Shown here piece by piece: positions 36,184 to 46,305 of a DNA stretch of 64,000 nucleotides. Origin of the DNA: an uncultured Ulvibacter sp. (lineage in GTDB: Bacteria > Bacteroidota > Bacteroidia > Flavobacteriales > Flavobacteriaceae); assembly GCA_913063405.1 (NCBI GenBank), contig CAJXZB010000003.1, positions 87,685 to 151,684 on the forward strand, in the 5' to 3' direction. The number at the start of each line of letters is the position of its first letter. The stretch's first letter is position 1. The notes beneath the pieces are model-generated. The model saw only the letters and a program-made list of their open reading frames with translations. It ran no database searches and was not told the DNA's origin. A program made the translations under genes and the position numbers.

Positions 36184-36854
36184 TATTTTTTTCCAGCTAT
36201 AACAATCACGATCTCTCCCTTTGGAGACTTCATTTCAAAATGATTTAAAATCTCCGCTGCACTTCCACGAACAGTTTCTTCGTGTAGTTTAGAAAGTTCT
36301 CTTGATACCGAAATACTTCGGTTGGCTCCCAAATATTCAACCAATTGTCCTAAGGTCTTCAATAGTTTATGAGGAGATTCGTAAAGAATAATTGTTCTGG
36401 TCTCTTCAGCTAGTAAAAGCAAACGAGTTTGTCGACCTTTTTTCACAGGAAGAAAGCCTTCAAATACAAACTTATCATTAGGTAATCCGCTATCTACAAG
36501 TGCTGGCACAAATGCCGTAGCTCCTGGGAGGCATTCTACTTCAATTCCCGCTTCTATACTAGCGCGAGTTAAAAGAAACCCAGGATCGCTAATTGCAGGA
36601 GTTCCTGCATCACTAATCAAAGCAATATTCTCTCCTCCCTTCAATCGTTGAACTATACCATCTGTTGTTTTATGTTCGTTATGCATATGGTGGGAATGCA
36701 TATGCGTACTGATTTCGAAATGCCTTAGAAGTTTAGCGCTTGTTCGAGTATCTTCGGCTAAAATAAGGTCTACTTCTTGTAGCACTTCAATGGCGCGAAA
36801 CGTCATATCTTTTAAATTGCCGATAGGCGTAGGTACCAAGTATAATTTTCCCAT
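36183..36854 (-). CDS. rsmI: 16S rRNA (cytidine(1402)-2'-O)-methyltransferase
   Basis: A 223-residue SAM-dependent methyltransferase of the tetrapyrrole-methylase fold acting on the ribosomal P site. The signature LYLVPTPIGNLKDMTFRA begins the protein, followed by LAEDTRTSAKLLRH, ALISDAGTPAISDPG and CLPGATAFVPALVDSGL. Slightly shorter than the E. coli enzyme. It lies 3 bases after the DoxX-like gene. Confidence 0.95.
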   Translation of the reverse strand: MGKLYLVPTPIGNLKDMTFRAIEVLQEVDLILAEDTRTSAKLLRHFEISTHMHSHHMHNEHKTTDGIVQRLKGGENIALISDAGTPAISDPGFLLTRASIEAGIEVECLPGATAFVPALVDSGLPNDKFVFEGFLPVKKGRQTRLLLLAEETRTIILYESPHKLLKTLGQLVEYLGANRSISVSRELSKLHEETVRGSAAEILNHFEMKSPKGEIVIVIAGKK

Positions 36855-36857
36855 AAT

Positions 36858-37214
36858 TTATATGCGAACTACTTTTCCAAAGAAATAAGAAATCAATAAA
36901 ACGACAAGTCCTGCCAATGGTAGCGTGGTTCCTAAGTCTCCAGCCATATGATGCGCAAAAAACGCAAAAACCATATCAAAGAAAAGCCCTGCATACGCCC
37001 ATTCGGTGAGCCAATTGTTTTTTCTCCAAAGAATCATTATCATCGCTAAGACTTTTGCCACTGCCAAAGGAATCACTATATACGACGGATAATTAAAAGA
37101 TTCGAAAAACCCTTTTACCATTTCCGTATTCGTAAAATACATACTCGCTGAATACGAAAAAAGTCCACAAAGTAGTACTGTTGCTATCCAGTAAATAATT
37201 TTGGTTGTATTCAT
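36858..37214 (-). CDS. DoxX-like membrane protein
   Basis: A 118-residue protein with four hydrophobic segments and the DoxX-like arrangement (IYWIATVLLCGLFSYSASM, YIVIPLAVAKVLAMIMIL). Function unknown. It sits between a hypothetical gene and rsmI on the same strand with gaps of 10 and 3 bases, so probably co-transcribed. Confidence 0.75.
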   Translation of the reverse strand: MNTTKIIYWIATVLLCGLFSYSASMYFTNTEMVKGFFESFNYPSYIVIPLAVAKVLAMIMILWRKNNWLTEWAYAGLFFDMVFAFFAHHMAGDLGTTLPLAGLVVLLISYFFGKVVRI

Positions 37215-37224
37215 AAATAGACCC

Positions 37225-38025
37225 TTAGTTAAAATTCTTTTTAATAATACTCATAAAACGATCACGGTACATATCTTTTTTAAGCCAATAATTATACTCT
37301 GGCTTGACCCTAACCTTGATAAAAGTCTCAGCCTCCTCATAAGAACTCATCGTACTAATTTGAGATAAAACTCGACTGTAATCATCCGCCTTATCATCAA
37401 ACAAATGCTTAACAAATGCCAGCCTATCGTTTAAACCAATATGAAGCCCCTTATTAACAGAGTCATTAATCGATTTAGCCTTGTTTTCTGAAGTACTACC
37501 GATTGTGTTTATTGATTTGTCTTGTGCCTTGGCCGAAGTTTCAGCTGGTATGTGGACAGAAGGAGTTTCAACTTCCTTACGTTCAAAGGTAGGTGTTTTC
37601 TGATAGGCCGAAGCAAACTCTTCTAAGTCATTCTTGATATATTTTCCTGCCCGTCCGGCAGGCGGGTTCTTGGGAAGCACCTCCTCAAGTAGGTCATCTA
37701 TCTGTTGAGATTCCTGAGGCATCTGCGCCACAATATCTTTAATTTTTTCCATCAAGGGCTCTACTAGTTCCTCCTTATGCTGGGATTGTGGCACTGGCTC
37801 TGGTTCGGTAAACCAATTTTCTTCTCGAAAGCTCTTCGAATCTAAAGCCTGCGGCTCTTCAGCGCCCAAAACATCATTAACTTGAGCCTCTAAATAATTA
37901 AGTACGGTAAGTTGTTCATACAACTGCCCCACTCTCATTTTAAAACTGACCGCGTCAAATGAAGCTTCCTCTGCAATAAGTTGCTTGGCGAGTTTGGTGA
38001 TTTCTGAACGAATCTTCTTTTTCAT
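37225..38025 (-). CDS. Conserved hypothetical protein with in-frame palindromic repeat
   Basis: The N-terminal part (KKKIRSEITKLAKQLIAE ... LYEQLTVLNYLEAQV) is helical and probably coiled; the middle is acidic and low complexity; the C-terminal 75 residues (GLNDRLAFVKHLFDDKADDY ... VKPEYNYWLKKDMYRDRFM) form a conserved block I associate with flavobacterial proteins of unknown function. The start was placed at the methionine of MKKKIRSE (38025), with 38079 as an alternative. NPPAGRAGKY in the middle is encoded by a GC-rich palindrome (see repeat). Confidence 0.7.
   Translation of the reverse strand: MKKKIRSEITKLAKQLIAEEASFDAVSFKMRVGQLYEQLTVLNYLEAQVNDVLGAEEPQALDSKSFREENWFTEPEPVPQSQHKEELVEPLMEKIKDIVAQMPQESQQIDDLLEEVLPKNPPAGRAGKYIKNDLEEFASAYQKTPTFERKEVETPSVHIPAETSAKAQDKSINTIGSTSENKAKSINDSVNKGLHIGLNDRLAFVKHLFDDKADDYSRVLSQISTMSSYEEAETFIKVRVKPEYNYWLKKDMYRDRFMSIIKKNFN
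37646..37666. repeat. GC-rich palindromic element inserted in a coding region
   Basis: CCTGCC and GGCAGG flank CGTCC, followed by CGGG that also pairs with CCCG; 21 bases, far richer in GC than the surrounding gene. It adds PPAGRAG in frame. The same type of short palindrome is, from my memory of flavobacterial genomes, a dispersed repeat; only one copy is in this window. Confidence 0.6.
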
Positions 38026-38299
38026 CTGTTTTTCTATTTCGCTTTTCCTTTGGGCGGCATAACGGAGTATTATTTTCACCAGAATTTGCCTCTATTTTGA
38101 CTCCTTCCATAACTTTTGAAAATATTCTATTTTTCTCTATTTTGTTTTTATAAATTTACGCATCCTTTATGTAAACGTCAACTATTTTTGTTTTCTTGTG
38201 TTTTGATAAAATACTTTTACTATTCACAGAAACATCCTTATAAGACATTTTGATATATGGTTGTATTATAATGCTCATTGTTTCGCCTAATTTTAACCT

Positions 38300-38938
38300 A
38301 TGTTTCTCGAAAATACTGTAAATCAAAAAGAGCAATTTGGCTGGATTGAAGTGATTTGTGGCTCCATGTTTTCTGGAAAAACAGAGGAACTCATTCGAAG
38401 GTTAAAACGTGCTCAATTCGCTCGCCAAAAAGTGGAGATTTTCAAGCCTGCGATCGACGTACGTTATGAGGAAGATATGGTTGTTTCTCACGATAGCAAT
38501 GAAATTCGATCCACGCCTGTCCCTGCCGCTGCTAATATTCCTATTCTCGCAGACAACTGTGATGTTGTGGGAATCGATGAGGCACAGTTTTTCGATGATG
38601 AAATTGTAAAGGTCTGTAACGATCTTGCCAACCGAGGCGTACGTGTTATTGTCGCTGGTCTAGACATGGATTATAAAGGAAATCCTTTCGGCCCAATACC
38701 CGCTCTTATGGCAACAGCAGAATACGTAACCAAAGTACACGCGGTATGCACCCGTACCGGAAATCTAGCACATTATAGTTACCGAAAGGCAAAAAGTGAT
38801 GACCTTGTCCTTCTTGGAGAAACCGAAGAATATGAACCTTTAAGTAGAGCAGCTTATTACAAGGCAATGCTCCGGGAAAAGGTAAGCAAAATGGAAGTTA
38901 AGGATCCTGAAGAGTTTCCACCAAAAAAGCAAGCATAG
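38300..38938 (+). CDS. tdk: Thymidine kinase
   Basis: A 212-residue type II thymidine kinase of nucleotide salvage. Walker A is [14 protein letters not shown] (about residues 21-34), with [13 protein letters not shown] carrying the Walker B and [17 protein letters not shown] the substrate lid. The CxxC zinc finger usual in the family appears reduced (a single cysteine in VHAVCTRTG). alr begins 3 bases after its stop. Confidence 0.93.
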   Translation: MFLENTVNQKEQFGWIEVICGSMFSGKTEELIRRLKRAQFARQKVEIFKPAIDVRYEEDMVVSHDSNEIRSTPVPAAANIPILADNCDVVGIDEAQFFDDEIVKVCNDLANRGVRVIVAGLDMDYKGNPFGPIPALMATAEYVTKVHAVCTRTGNLAHYSYRKAKSDDLVLLGETEEYEPLSRAAYYKAMLREKVSKMEVKDPEEFPPKKQA

Positions 38939-38941
38939 CCA

Positions 38942-40051
38942 ATGCCAAAAGCTACAGAAACTACACTAGAAATAGACCTCAATGCACTAGGTCATAATTA
39001 CTTGTATCTTTCTTCAATAATAAAACCTGAAACCAAAGTACTTGCCGTTGTAAAGGCCTTTGGCTATGGAAGCGACGCAATTATTGTTGCCAAAGAACTA
39101 ATTACTTTAGGTGCAGATTACTTCGCCGTTGCTTATGCAAGTGAAGGGGAAGCATTGCGCGATGCTGGTATTGAAACGCCTATTCTAGTTTTGCACCCGT
39201 TGCCGGCCAACTTCTCTCTTGTCCTAAATAGGTGCTTGGAACCTAGTATTTATTCACGAAAAATGCTACTAGAGTTTATAGCCTTTGCTGAAGACCAGAA
39301 ACAAAGAAACTACCCTATTCATTTAAAGTTTAATACAGGATTGAATCGCTTAGGCTTCGGAAAAGGTGATGTCTCATTTATTTCTGAAACCCTTTCAAAA
39401 ACAGAAAGTGTTAAAGTAAAATCTGCATTCTCCCACCTCGCAGCCAGCGAAGACCTTTCCGAAGAAAACTTTACAAGAACGCAATTAGATTCCTTCCGAA
39501 GCATTTCAAAAGAGCTTTCCGAAAAATTAGGTTATTCCCCAATACTTCATACCCTAAATACATCTGGAATCATTAATTACCCAGATGCTGAGTTAGATAT
39601 GGTACGTACTGGTATTGGGCTTTATGGTTTTGGAAATGACCCACAGGAGAATAAACAATTAAAACCCGTTGCGACATTAAAAACCGTTATTTCCCAAATT
39701 CATTACATACAACCTGGAGAAACAGTGGGCTATAATAGAGCGTTCGAAGCTTCTCAAATCACTAAAACAGCTACGCTTCCTATTGGACACGCCGATGGAA
39801 TTAGTCGCTCCTATGGAAATGAAATTGGCTGGGTAACCATTCGTGATCAAAAAGTTCCTATTATTGGCAATGTTTGTATGGATATGATCATGGTTGATAT
39901 TAGTTCAATTGAATGCAATGAGGGTGACGAAGTAGTAATCTTTGGTGATAATCCCACAGCCAAAGACCTTTCATCTTCGATAGGCTCAATTCCATATGAG
40001 TTACTTACCGCTATTTCTCCACGTATAAAAAGGGTCATATGTCGAAAATAA
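38942..40051 (+). CDS. alr: Alanine racemase
   Basis: A 369-residue PLP enzyme making D-alanine for peptidoglycan. The PLP lysine is K38 in VVKAFGYGSDA, and the second catalytic base is the tyrosine in ETVGYNRAFEA near residue 262. Full length. It follows tdk by 3 bases and is probably co-transcribed with it. Confidence 0.95.
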   Translation: MPKATETTLEIDLNALGHNYLYLSSIIKPETKVLAVVKAFGYGSDAIIVAKELITLGADYFAVAYASEGEALRDAGIETPILVLHPLPANFSLVLNRCLEPSIYSRKMLLEFIAFAEDQKQRNYPIHLKFNTGLNRLGFGKGDVSFISETLSKTESVKVKSAFSHLAASEDLSEENFTRTQLDSFRSISKELSEKLGYSPILHTLNTSGIINYPDAELDMVRTGIGLYGFGNDPQENKQLKPVATLKTVISQIHYIQPGETVGYNRAFEASQITKTATLPIGHADGISRSYGNEIGWVTIRDQKVPIIGNVCMDMIMVDISSIECNEGDEVVIFGDNPTAKDLSSSIGSIPYELLTAISPRIKRVICRK

Positions 40052-40132
40052 GTGTTCCTCATCCACAGTTTTGTTAAAGCAAGCCACTTTTTTATTAAAT
40101 TAGATTCTTATTAACATATAAACCTATCAAAA

Positions 40133-40534
40133 ATGTTTAAAGAATTCAAAGATTTCATTATGACTGGCAATGTTATGGACTTTGCCGTTGCTGTAATTAT
40201 GGCAGGAGCCATTGGAGCAGTAATTAACAGCTTCGTTGCTGATATTATTATGCCAATTATTGGCCATTTTGCAGGTGGAATCAATTTTGCCGATTTGAAA
40301 CACGTACTATCCCCAGCTGTTATGGGAACAGATGGAGCGGTTACTACTCTAGAAAATGCCGTTATGTATGGTAAATGGATTAACACAATTATTAGTTTGA
40401 TTACTGTTGGGTTTGTAATGTTCTTGATTGTGAGGGCTTACAACAAAACAAAAAAACCACCTGAGCCTACAGCTCCGGCGGGACCATCAGACATCGATTT
40501 GCTATCAGAAATTAGAGATCTTCTAAAAAAGTAA
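40133..40534 (+). CDS. mscL: Large-conductance mechanosensitive channel
   Basis: A 133-residue inner membrane channel that opens under turgor stress. The N-terminal helix FKEFKDFIMTGNVMDFAVAVI and the first pore helix AGAIGAVINSFVADIIMPII match MscL closely; a second membrane span and the C-terminal helical bundle (DIDLLSEIRDLLKK) follow. A terminator ends the unit. Confidence 0.95.
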   Translation: MFKEFKDFIMTGNVMDFAVAVIMAGAIGAVINSFVADIIMPIIGHFAGGINFADLKHVLSPAVMGTDGAVTTLENAVMYGKWINTIISLITVGFVMFLIVRAYNKTKKPPEPTAPAGPSDIDLLSEIRDLLKK

Positions 40535-40573
40535 AGAACGATATATAGCACCGTTATACTATTCATTCTAATT

Positions 40574-40608
40574 AACCCCCTTTGCGTAAAGCTTGGGGGG
40601 TCTTTTTT
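40574..40608 (+). terminator. Terminator after mscL
   Basis: ACCCCC (40575-40580) pairs with GGGGGGT (40595-40601), with an inner TGC/GC contact, then CTTTTTT. It separates mscL from asd. Confidence 0.7.
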
Positions 40609-40643
40609 ATCATTTTATTCTGAAAAATTACAATTGTATCGAC

Positions 40644-40651
40644 TATTTTTG
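40644..40651 (+). promoter_or_regulatory. Candidate -7 element for asd
   Basis: TATTTTTG lies 21 bases before the asd ATG; no correctly spaced TTG found. Confidence 0.45.
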
Positions 40652-40671
40652 AGCCAATAAAACAGATTCAA

Positions 40672-41661
40672 ATGAAAATAGCCCTTGTTGGTGCAACCGG
40701 TATGGTTGGAGCCGTAATGCTTAAAGTTCTTGAAGAACGTGATTTCCCTATTTCAGAATTGCTCCTTGTTGCATCTGAAGCTTCCATTGGAAAGGAAATT
40801 AAATTTAAGGGGGGCATCCATAAAATTATAGGGATACAAGAAGCAATTGTTGCCAAACCCAATATAGCTATTTTCTCTGCTGGTGGAGGAACTTCTTTAG
40901 AATGGGCACCAAAATTTTCGGAGGTCGGAACTACAGTAATCGATAATTCATCTGCATGGCGTATGGATCCAACAAAAAAGCTTATCGTTCCAGAAATAAA
41001 TGCCAGTGAGCTTACCGCTCAGGACAAAATAATTGCCAATCCAAATTGCTCCACCATACAAATGGTTATGGCGCTTGCACCCTTACACAGAAAATACAAG
41101 ATGAAGCGCATTGTTGTCTCTACTTATCAATCTGTTTCTGGAACCGGAGTTAAGGCCATAAGACAAATGGAAAATGAAATGGCTGGCGTGCAAGGTGAAA
41201 TGGCGTATCCTTATCCAATTCATAAAAACGCCATTCCGCATTGCGATGATTTTGAAGCGAATGGATATACCAAAGAAGAAATGAAATTGGCAAGAGAGCC
41301 ACAAAAAATATTAAACGACCGTACTTTTTCAGTGTCGGCAACCACAGTACGTATTCCAACGGCTGGAGGACATAGTGAGGCAGTTAACGTTGAATTTTTA
41401 AACGATTTTGACCCGAATGAAGTACGTACATTACTTCACGAAACCCCTGGAATAACTGTTCAAGATAATCCAGATACCAATACCTATCCAATGCCCATGT
41501 ATGCTCATAATAAAGACGAAGTTTTTGTGGGACGGATTCGCAGGGATGAAACCCAACCCAATACTCTAAACATGTGGATTGTAAGCGATAATCTTCGCAA
41601 AGGTGCTGCTACTAACGCTGTTCAAATTGCAGAATATCTAGTTGCTAACAACTTAGTATAA
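40672..41661 (+). CDS. asd: Aspartate-semialdehyde dehydrogenase
   Basis: A 329-residue enzyme making aspartate semialdehyde for lysine, diaminopimelate, threonine and methionine. NADP-binding GATGMVGAVML is at residues 7-17, the nucleophile C126 in NPNCSTIQM, and the catalytic histidine in TAGGHSEAV near residue 235. Confidence 0.96.
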   Translation: MKIALVGATGMVGAVMLKVLEERDFPISELLLVASEASIGKEIKFKGGIHKIIGIQEAIVAKPNIAIFSAGGGTSLEWAPKFSEVGTTVIDNSSAWRMDPTKKLIVPEINASELTAQDKIIANPNCSTIQMVMALAPLHRKYKMKRIVVSTYQSVSGTGVKAIRQMENEMAGVQGEMAYPYPIHKNAIPHCDDFEANGYTKEEMKLAREPQKILNDRTFSVSATTVRIPTAGGHSEAVNVEFLNDFDPNEVRTLLHETPGITVQDNPDTNTYPMPMYAHNKDEVFVGRIRRDETQPNTLNMWIVSDNLRKGAATNAVQIAEYLVANNLV

Positions 41662-41732
41662 GCTTTTATTTTTCACTTTGTAAGTGCTTTGGGGTAAGCG
41701 CGTCTAAAACCAAATAACCAAAAAGAGCTATT

Positions 41733-42131
41733 ATGAAAATCTTTCACATTATTTTACGCATCGGCTTAGGGCTAATGCTTTTAATCTTCGGCCTAAATAA
41801 ATTTATCTGGTTCTTACAAGACTTTGATTTCACAGGTTTTCCTCAAGCTCAGTATTTATTTGATGCCTTTCGTTATTCTTGGTCTGAAAACAATGGGAAC
41901 GGATATATCATGGCGTTAGTTGGTCTTACTGAAGTGGTGGTAGGATTACTTCTCATACTAAAAAAATGGGTGCCTTTTGCCTTGGTGATGTTAGTACCTA
42001 TTTCCATTAATATTGTATTGTTCCACGCTTTTTTAAATATTCCAAACATCGGGCCAGCAATTGTTGTAGCCTTGATCAATGGATATTTAATGTATAGAAA
42101 TTGGGATACATATCGAACGTTGTTCACATAG
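41733..42131 (+). CDS. DoxX-like membrane protein, tandem copy 1
   Basis: A 132-residue protein with four membrane segments beginning with HIILRIGLGLMLLIFGLNKF. A similar gene starts 101 bases after it stops. Function unknown. Confidence 0.8.
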   Translation: MKIFHIILRIGLGLMLLIFGLNKFIWFLQDFDFTGFPQAQYLFDAFRYSWSENNGNGYIMALVGLTEVVVGLLLILKKWVPFALVMLVPISINIVLFHAFLNIPNIGPAIVVALINGYLMYRNWDTYRTLFT

Positions 42132-42152
42132 AAAAAGGAAAATTATGTTGCT

Positions 42153-42189
42153 AAAAACTCGGTTTCAAATAATTTGAAACCGAGTTTTA
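42153..42189 (+). terminator. Terminator between the two DoxX-like genes
   Basis: AAAACTCGGTTTCAAAT and ATTTGAAACCGAGTTTT pair perfectly with a minimal loop and T-rich tail. Confidence 0.9.
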
Positions 42190-42232
42190 TTTTTTTCAAT
42201 ATCTTTCAAATTATAACACTTAAAACTATCCT

Positions 42233-42631
42233 ATGAATTCCACATTTACCAAAATCCTTCGCATTGTTCTTGCGCTAGGATTAATCGTTTTTGGCCTTAA
42301 TAAATTTATTGGTTTTATGTCAATGCCTGAGATGCTAGCAAATGCTGGAGAATTTATGTCTTCATTACAGGCTACTGGCTACGTTTTGCCAATTGTTGGA
42401 GCTCTTGAAATTATAATTGGGCTGCTGCTATTGGTAAACAAATCGGTTCCTTTCGCCTTATTGCTATTGGCGCCAATCTCAGCAAATATTCTTTTATTTC
42501 ATCTATTTCTAGATCTTCCAAGTATTGGTGGAGCTTTGGTAATTGCTATTATTAATGTTAATTCTTATATACAAGCATTAGAAAGTGTACCGCCCGTTGT
42601 TTTGATTTTTCAGGAAAAAATCAATGTTTAA
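42233..42631 (+). CDS. DoxX-like membrane protein, tandem copy 2
   Basis: A 132-residue paralogue of the preceding gene with the same start pattern (KILRIVLALGLIVFGLNKF) and four membrane segments (e.g. VPFALLLLAPISANILLFHLF). It is separated from copy 1 by a terminator, so the duplicates are transcribed separately. The C-terminal 15 residues differ and may be eroded. Confidence 0.78.
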   Translation: MNSTFTKILRIVLALGLIVFGLNKFIGFMSMPEMLANAGEFMSSLQATGYVLPIVGALEIIIGLLLLVNKSVPFALLLLAPISANILLFHLFLDLPSIGGALVIAIINVNSYIQALESVPPVVLIFQEKINV

Positions 42632-42702
42632 GTCTTCAAGCAAGATTATAAGCAGCTGACAGTATAGTTTTTATTACTTTTACTACCTCTAAAACCTGGA
42701 AA

Positions 42703-44865
42703 ATGATAAAAGCTCAGATTTCTATTTTACTTGCCATAACTATCTTAGGGTGTAAAACCGAAGACCCTAAAAGAGAAAAAATTATTGTGAACTATACTAA
42801 AACGCAAAAAGTAGATACAGTTGATACCTATTTTGGGATAGAGGTAAAAGATCCATATAGATGGCTCGAAGACGACCGTAGTCCAGAAACTGAAGCCTGG
42901 GTAAAAGATGTAAACGAAGTTACCTATGGTTATCTTGACAAAATTTCCTTTCGTGAAGAATTGAAAGAACGCCTTTCTTCGCTTTGGAATTATGAAAAAA
43001 TGAGTGCTCCATTTAAAGAAGGAAACTACACTTACTATTATAAAAATGACGGTCTTCAAAACCAGTATGTGATGTATCGCTACAAAACAGATGAAGATCC
43101 TAACACAGCAAATATCTTTTTAGACCCAAACACTTTTAAAGAAGACGGAACTATTTCTTTAGGAAATATGAGTTTTTCCGAGAATGGAAAAATCGCAGCC
43201 TATAGTATTTCTGAAGGGGGAAGTGACTGGAGAAAGGTGTTGGTTATGAACGCAGAAACACGAGAAATCACAGAAGACACCTTGATCGACGTTAAATTCA
43301 GTGGGCTTTCTTGGAAAACTAACGACGGTTTCTATTACTCCAGTTATGATAAACCCAAAGGGAGTGAACTTTCAGCTAAAACAGATCAACACAAACTTTA
43401 CTATCATAAGCTTGGAACCTCACAAAAAGAGGATCAACTTGTTTTTGGAGGGATTTCTTCAGAAAAACACCGCTACGTGAGTGGTAATGTTAGTGAAGAT
43501 AATCGATATTTACAGATTACTGCTCAAGTATCAACTTCTGGAAATAGATTATTCTTGAAGGATTTGACCAAACCTAATAGCAAATTCATAACTATTCTAG
43601 ACCATACAGATACCGATTCATATATTATTGATAATGTTGGTTCAAAACTCTACATCGTTACTAATATGAATGCGCCAAACAAAAAAATCGTAACTGTTGA
43701 TACCTCAAACCCTGCTCCAGAAAACTGGGTAGATTTTATTCCTGAAACCGAAAATGTATTAAGCCCTTCTACGGCGGGAGGATCTTTCTTTGCTGAATAT
43801 ATGGTTGATGCAGTATCTAAAGTGATGCAATATGATTATGATGGAAAGTTGATTTGCAATGTTGAATTACCAGGTGTAGGTAGCGTTGGTGGTTTCAATG
43901 CCAAAAAGGGGGAAAAAGAGGTGTATTACACCTTTACCAATTATATTACATCGGGAAGTATCTATAAATTTAACATTGTGGACGGGACTTCTGATGTGTA
44001 TCGCAAATCTAAAATAGATTTCGATTCTGAAAATTATGAAAGCAAACAAGTATTCTATACTTCTAAGGATGGAACCAAAGTTCCAATGATTATAACCCAT
44101 AAAAAAGGATTAAGACTCAACGGGAAAAACCCAACGATTTTATACGGGTATGGAGGATTTAATATAAGCCTCACTCCTAGTTTTAGCATAACCAATGCTG
44201 TATGGATGGAGCAAGGTGGTGTATATGCGGTTCCGAATCTTAGAGGTGGTGGTGAATATGGTAAAAAATGGCATAATGCAGGAACTAAAATGCAAAAGCA
44301 AAATGTTTTTGATGATTTTATAGCTGCTGCCGAATACCTTGTTGAAAACAAATATACTTCTTCAGACTATCTGGCAATTCGAGGTGGCTCTAACGGCGGA
44401 TTGTTGGTTGGTGCGACTATGACCCAGCGTCCAGATTTAATGAAAGTTGCATTGCCTGCGGTTGGAGTATTAGACATGCTGCGTTACCATACATTTACAT
44501 CTGGAGCAGGTTGGGCCTATGACTATGGGACATCGGAAGATAGTAAAGAAATGTTCGAATATATGAAAGCCTATTCTCCCATCCATAATGTGAAACAAGG
44601 AGTTGAATACCCTGCCACATTGATCACAACAGGGGACCATGATGATCGGGTGGTACCAGCACACAGTTTTAAGTTCGCTGCCGAGCTGCAAGAAAAACAA
44701 TCGGGGGATAATCCCGTCTTAATTCGTGTTGAAACCGATGCCGGGCACGGTGCAGGAACTCCAGTGAGCAAAACAATTGAACAATACGCAGACATTTTTG
44801 GGTTCACCCTTTATAATATGGGATATGAAGTACTTCCCGAAAAGGTAAACACGGGAATTAAATAA
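42703..44865 (+). CDS. Prolyl oligopeptidase family serine peptidase (S9A), lipoprotein
   Basis: A 720-residue peptidase that cleaves short peptides after proline. The N-terminus has a lipobox-like LGCKT at about residue 17, so it is likely membrane-anchored in the periplasm. [16 protein letters not shown] is the S9A start; a beta-propeller region follows. The catalytic triad is S563 ([10 protein letters not shown]), the aspartate in [11 protein letters not shown] and the histidine in DAGHGAGTP. The following ABC gene starts 3 bases after its stop. Confidence 0.93.
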   Translation: MIKAQISILLAITILGCKTEDPKREKIIVNYTKTQKVDTVDTYFGIEVKDPYRWLEDDRSPETEAWVKDVNEVTYGYLDKISFREELKERLSSLWNYEKMSAPFKEGNYTYYYKNDGLQNQYVMYRYKTDEDPNTANIFLDPNTFKEDGTISLGNMSFSENGKIAAYSISEGGSDWRKVLVMNAETREITEDTLIDVKFSGLSWKTNDGFYYSSYDKPKGSELSAKTDQHKLYYHKLGTSQKEDQLVFGGISSEKHRYVSGNVSEDNRYLQITAQVSTSGNRLFLKDLTKPNSKFITILDHTDTDSYIIDNVGSKLYIVTNMNAPNKKIVTVDTSNPAPENWVDFIPETENVLSPSTAGGSFFAEYMVDAVSKVMQYDYDGKLICNVELPGVGSVGGFNAKKGEKEVYYTFTNYITSGSIYKFNIVDGTSDVYRKSKIDFDSENYESKQVFYTSKDGTKVPMIITHKKGLRLNGKNPTILYGYGGFNISLTPSFSITNAVWMEQGGVYAVPNLRGGGEYGKKWHNAGTKMQKQNVFDDFIAAAEYLVENKYTSSDYLAIRGGSNGGLLVGATMTQRPDLMKVALPAVGVLDMLRYHTFTSGAGWAYDYGTSEDSKEMFEYMKAYSPIHNVKQGVEYPATLITTGDHDDRVVPAHSFKFAAELQEKQSGDNPVLIRVETDAGHGAGTPVSKTIEQYADIFGFTLYNMGYEVLPEKVNTGIK

Positions 44866-44868
44866 TAA

Positions 44869-45757
44869 ATGCTAGAGGTCAACATAATATCTTTCTCGTA
44901 TTCGGAAATTCAAATTCTGAATAACATCAGCTTCAAACTTGAAAAAGGTGAACATCTGGCAGTTTTAGGCGAAAGTGGCTGTGGGAAATCCACACTCTTA
45001 CATCTCATTTATGGATTATTACATCTAGAAAATGGCGATATTCATTGGAACGAGAAACAACTTCTCGGCACCAAATACAGCCTCATTCTAGGTGAAGCTT
45101 TTATAGAGCTAGTGGCATAAGAGTTTAATGTGATGCCTTATGCCACAGTTTCAGAAAACATTGCCGCCCACCTCACCAAAATGGATGAGGAAAAAGATGA
45201 AAAACGTGTTTCCGAATTGCTCCTGGTAGTCGATTTGCAAGGCTTTGCTAATATATTGGCACAACCTTAGTGGTGGACAAAAGCAGCGAGTAGCACTTGC
45301 AAAAGCCTTGGCTAATGAACCCGAACTTCTATTGCTGGATGAGCCCTTTAGCAATATTGACACCTTCATAAAAAACGAATTAAGGAGAGACCTTTTTACC
45401 TACCTCAAAACGAATAATATTGCTTGTATCACCGCTACGCCTGATAGCGAAGAAGCTCTTTCCTTTGCTGATAATTTACTGCTAATTCAAAATGGTAAGC
45501 CCGAAAAAGTTTTCAATAAAATTCAAACGGTCTATCAAGCGGGGGTTTTTGGAGAGGTAAGTGTATTGCCTTCCGGTGTATTTCATTCGGTTAGCTCTTC
45601 CGAAGAAATTATTCTACTACCACGCCAATTGAAAGTTTCGAAAAACAAAAATGCCCTTCAAGTAACCGTAAAAAATCGTTCCTTAGAGGAAGCCATAATA
45701 TTATTCAAACTAACTGGAACGGGCGGAATCTCTTTTTTGAAAATTGTGAAAGATTAG
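44869..45757 (+). pseudogene. Broken ABC transporter ATP-binding protein
   Basis: Walker A GESGCGKSTLLHLIYGLL is intact in the first part, which stops at TAA near 45118 where homologues would have glutamine (VA-stop-EFNVMPYATVSENI), a CAA-to-TAA change. A second lesion near 45265 shifts the frame before the signature [16 protein letters not shown]; Walker [13 protein letters not shown] follows. With a stop and a shift, no working ATPase is expected. Confidence 0.87.
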
Positions 45758-45788
45758 TTGAAGGTTCCACTGTAAAACTTGAAAAAAA

Positions 45789-46302
45789 ATGAAAAAGCTA
45801 ATACTATTTTTCTACCTTCTTTCCTTTTCCAATTTGGAGGCTCAACATGTCTATATCGATAAAGTAAAGCCCCTAGATCCAACCTAGAAACACTTTACGG
45901 AGTTATTTCTGGTGAAAAAGGTGAAGAGCGTAACTGGAAACTTTTTAAATACCTATTTAAAGAAGAGGCCAAACTAATACCTTCTGGGAAAACAAGGAAG
46001 GCGTTCATAAAGTTCGATATATGACACACAATGATTATATTGAAAGCTCAGGAAAATGGCTTGTTGAAAACGGATTCTTTGAAAAATAAATTCATCGCAA
46101 TGTCCAAACTTTTGGAAACATCGCACAAGTCTTTAGCACCTATGAATCATTCCATAGTGAAAAAGATACCGCTCCATCTATGAGAGGAATAAATAGTATT
46201 CAGTTATTATATGACAACAACCGGTGGTGGATTGTAAATATTTACTGGATGCAGGAATCTTCAGAAAATCCAACACCTAAAAAATACTTACCAAAACAAT
46301 AA
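45789..46302 (+). pseudogene. Decayed secreted protein gene (NTF2-like)
   Basis: Starts with a signal peptide (KKLILFFYLLSFSNLEAQ) and breaks near 45884 (stop after PLDPT). Further pieces read LETLYGVISGEKGEERNWKL, VRYMTHNDYIESSGKWLVEN, then a stop (GGATTCTTTGAAAAATAA) and IHRNVQTFGNIAQVFSTYES ending in PTPKKYLPKQ. Multiple stops and shifts are needed. The assembled pieces resemble a DUF4440/NTF2-like secreted protein of Flavobacteriia; the name is tentative. Confidence 0.75.
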
Positions 46303-46305
46303 TCT

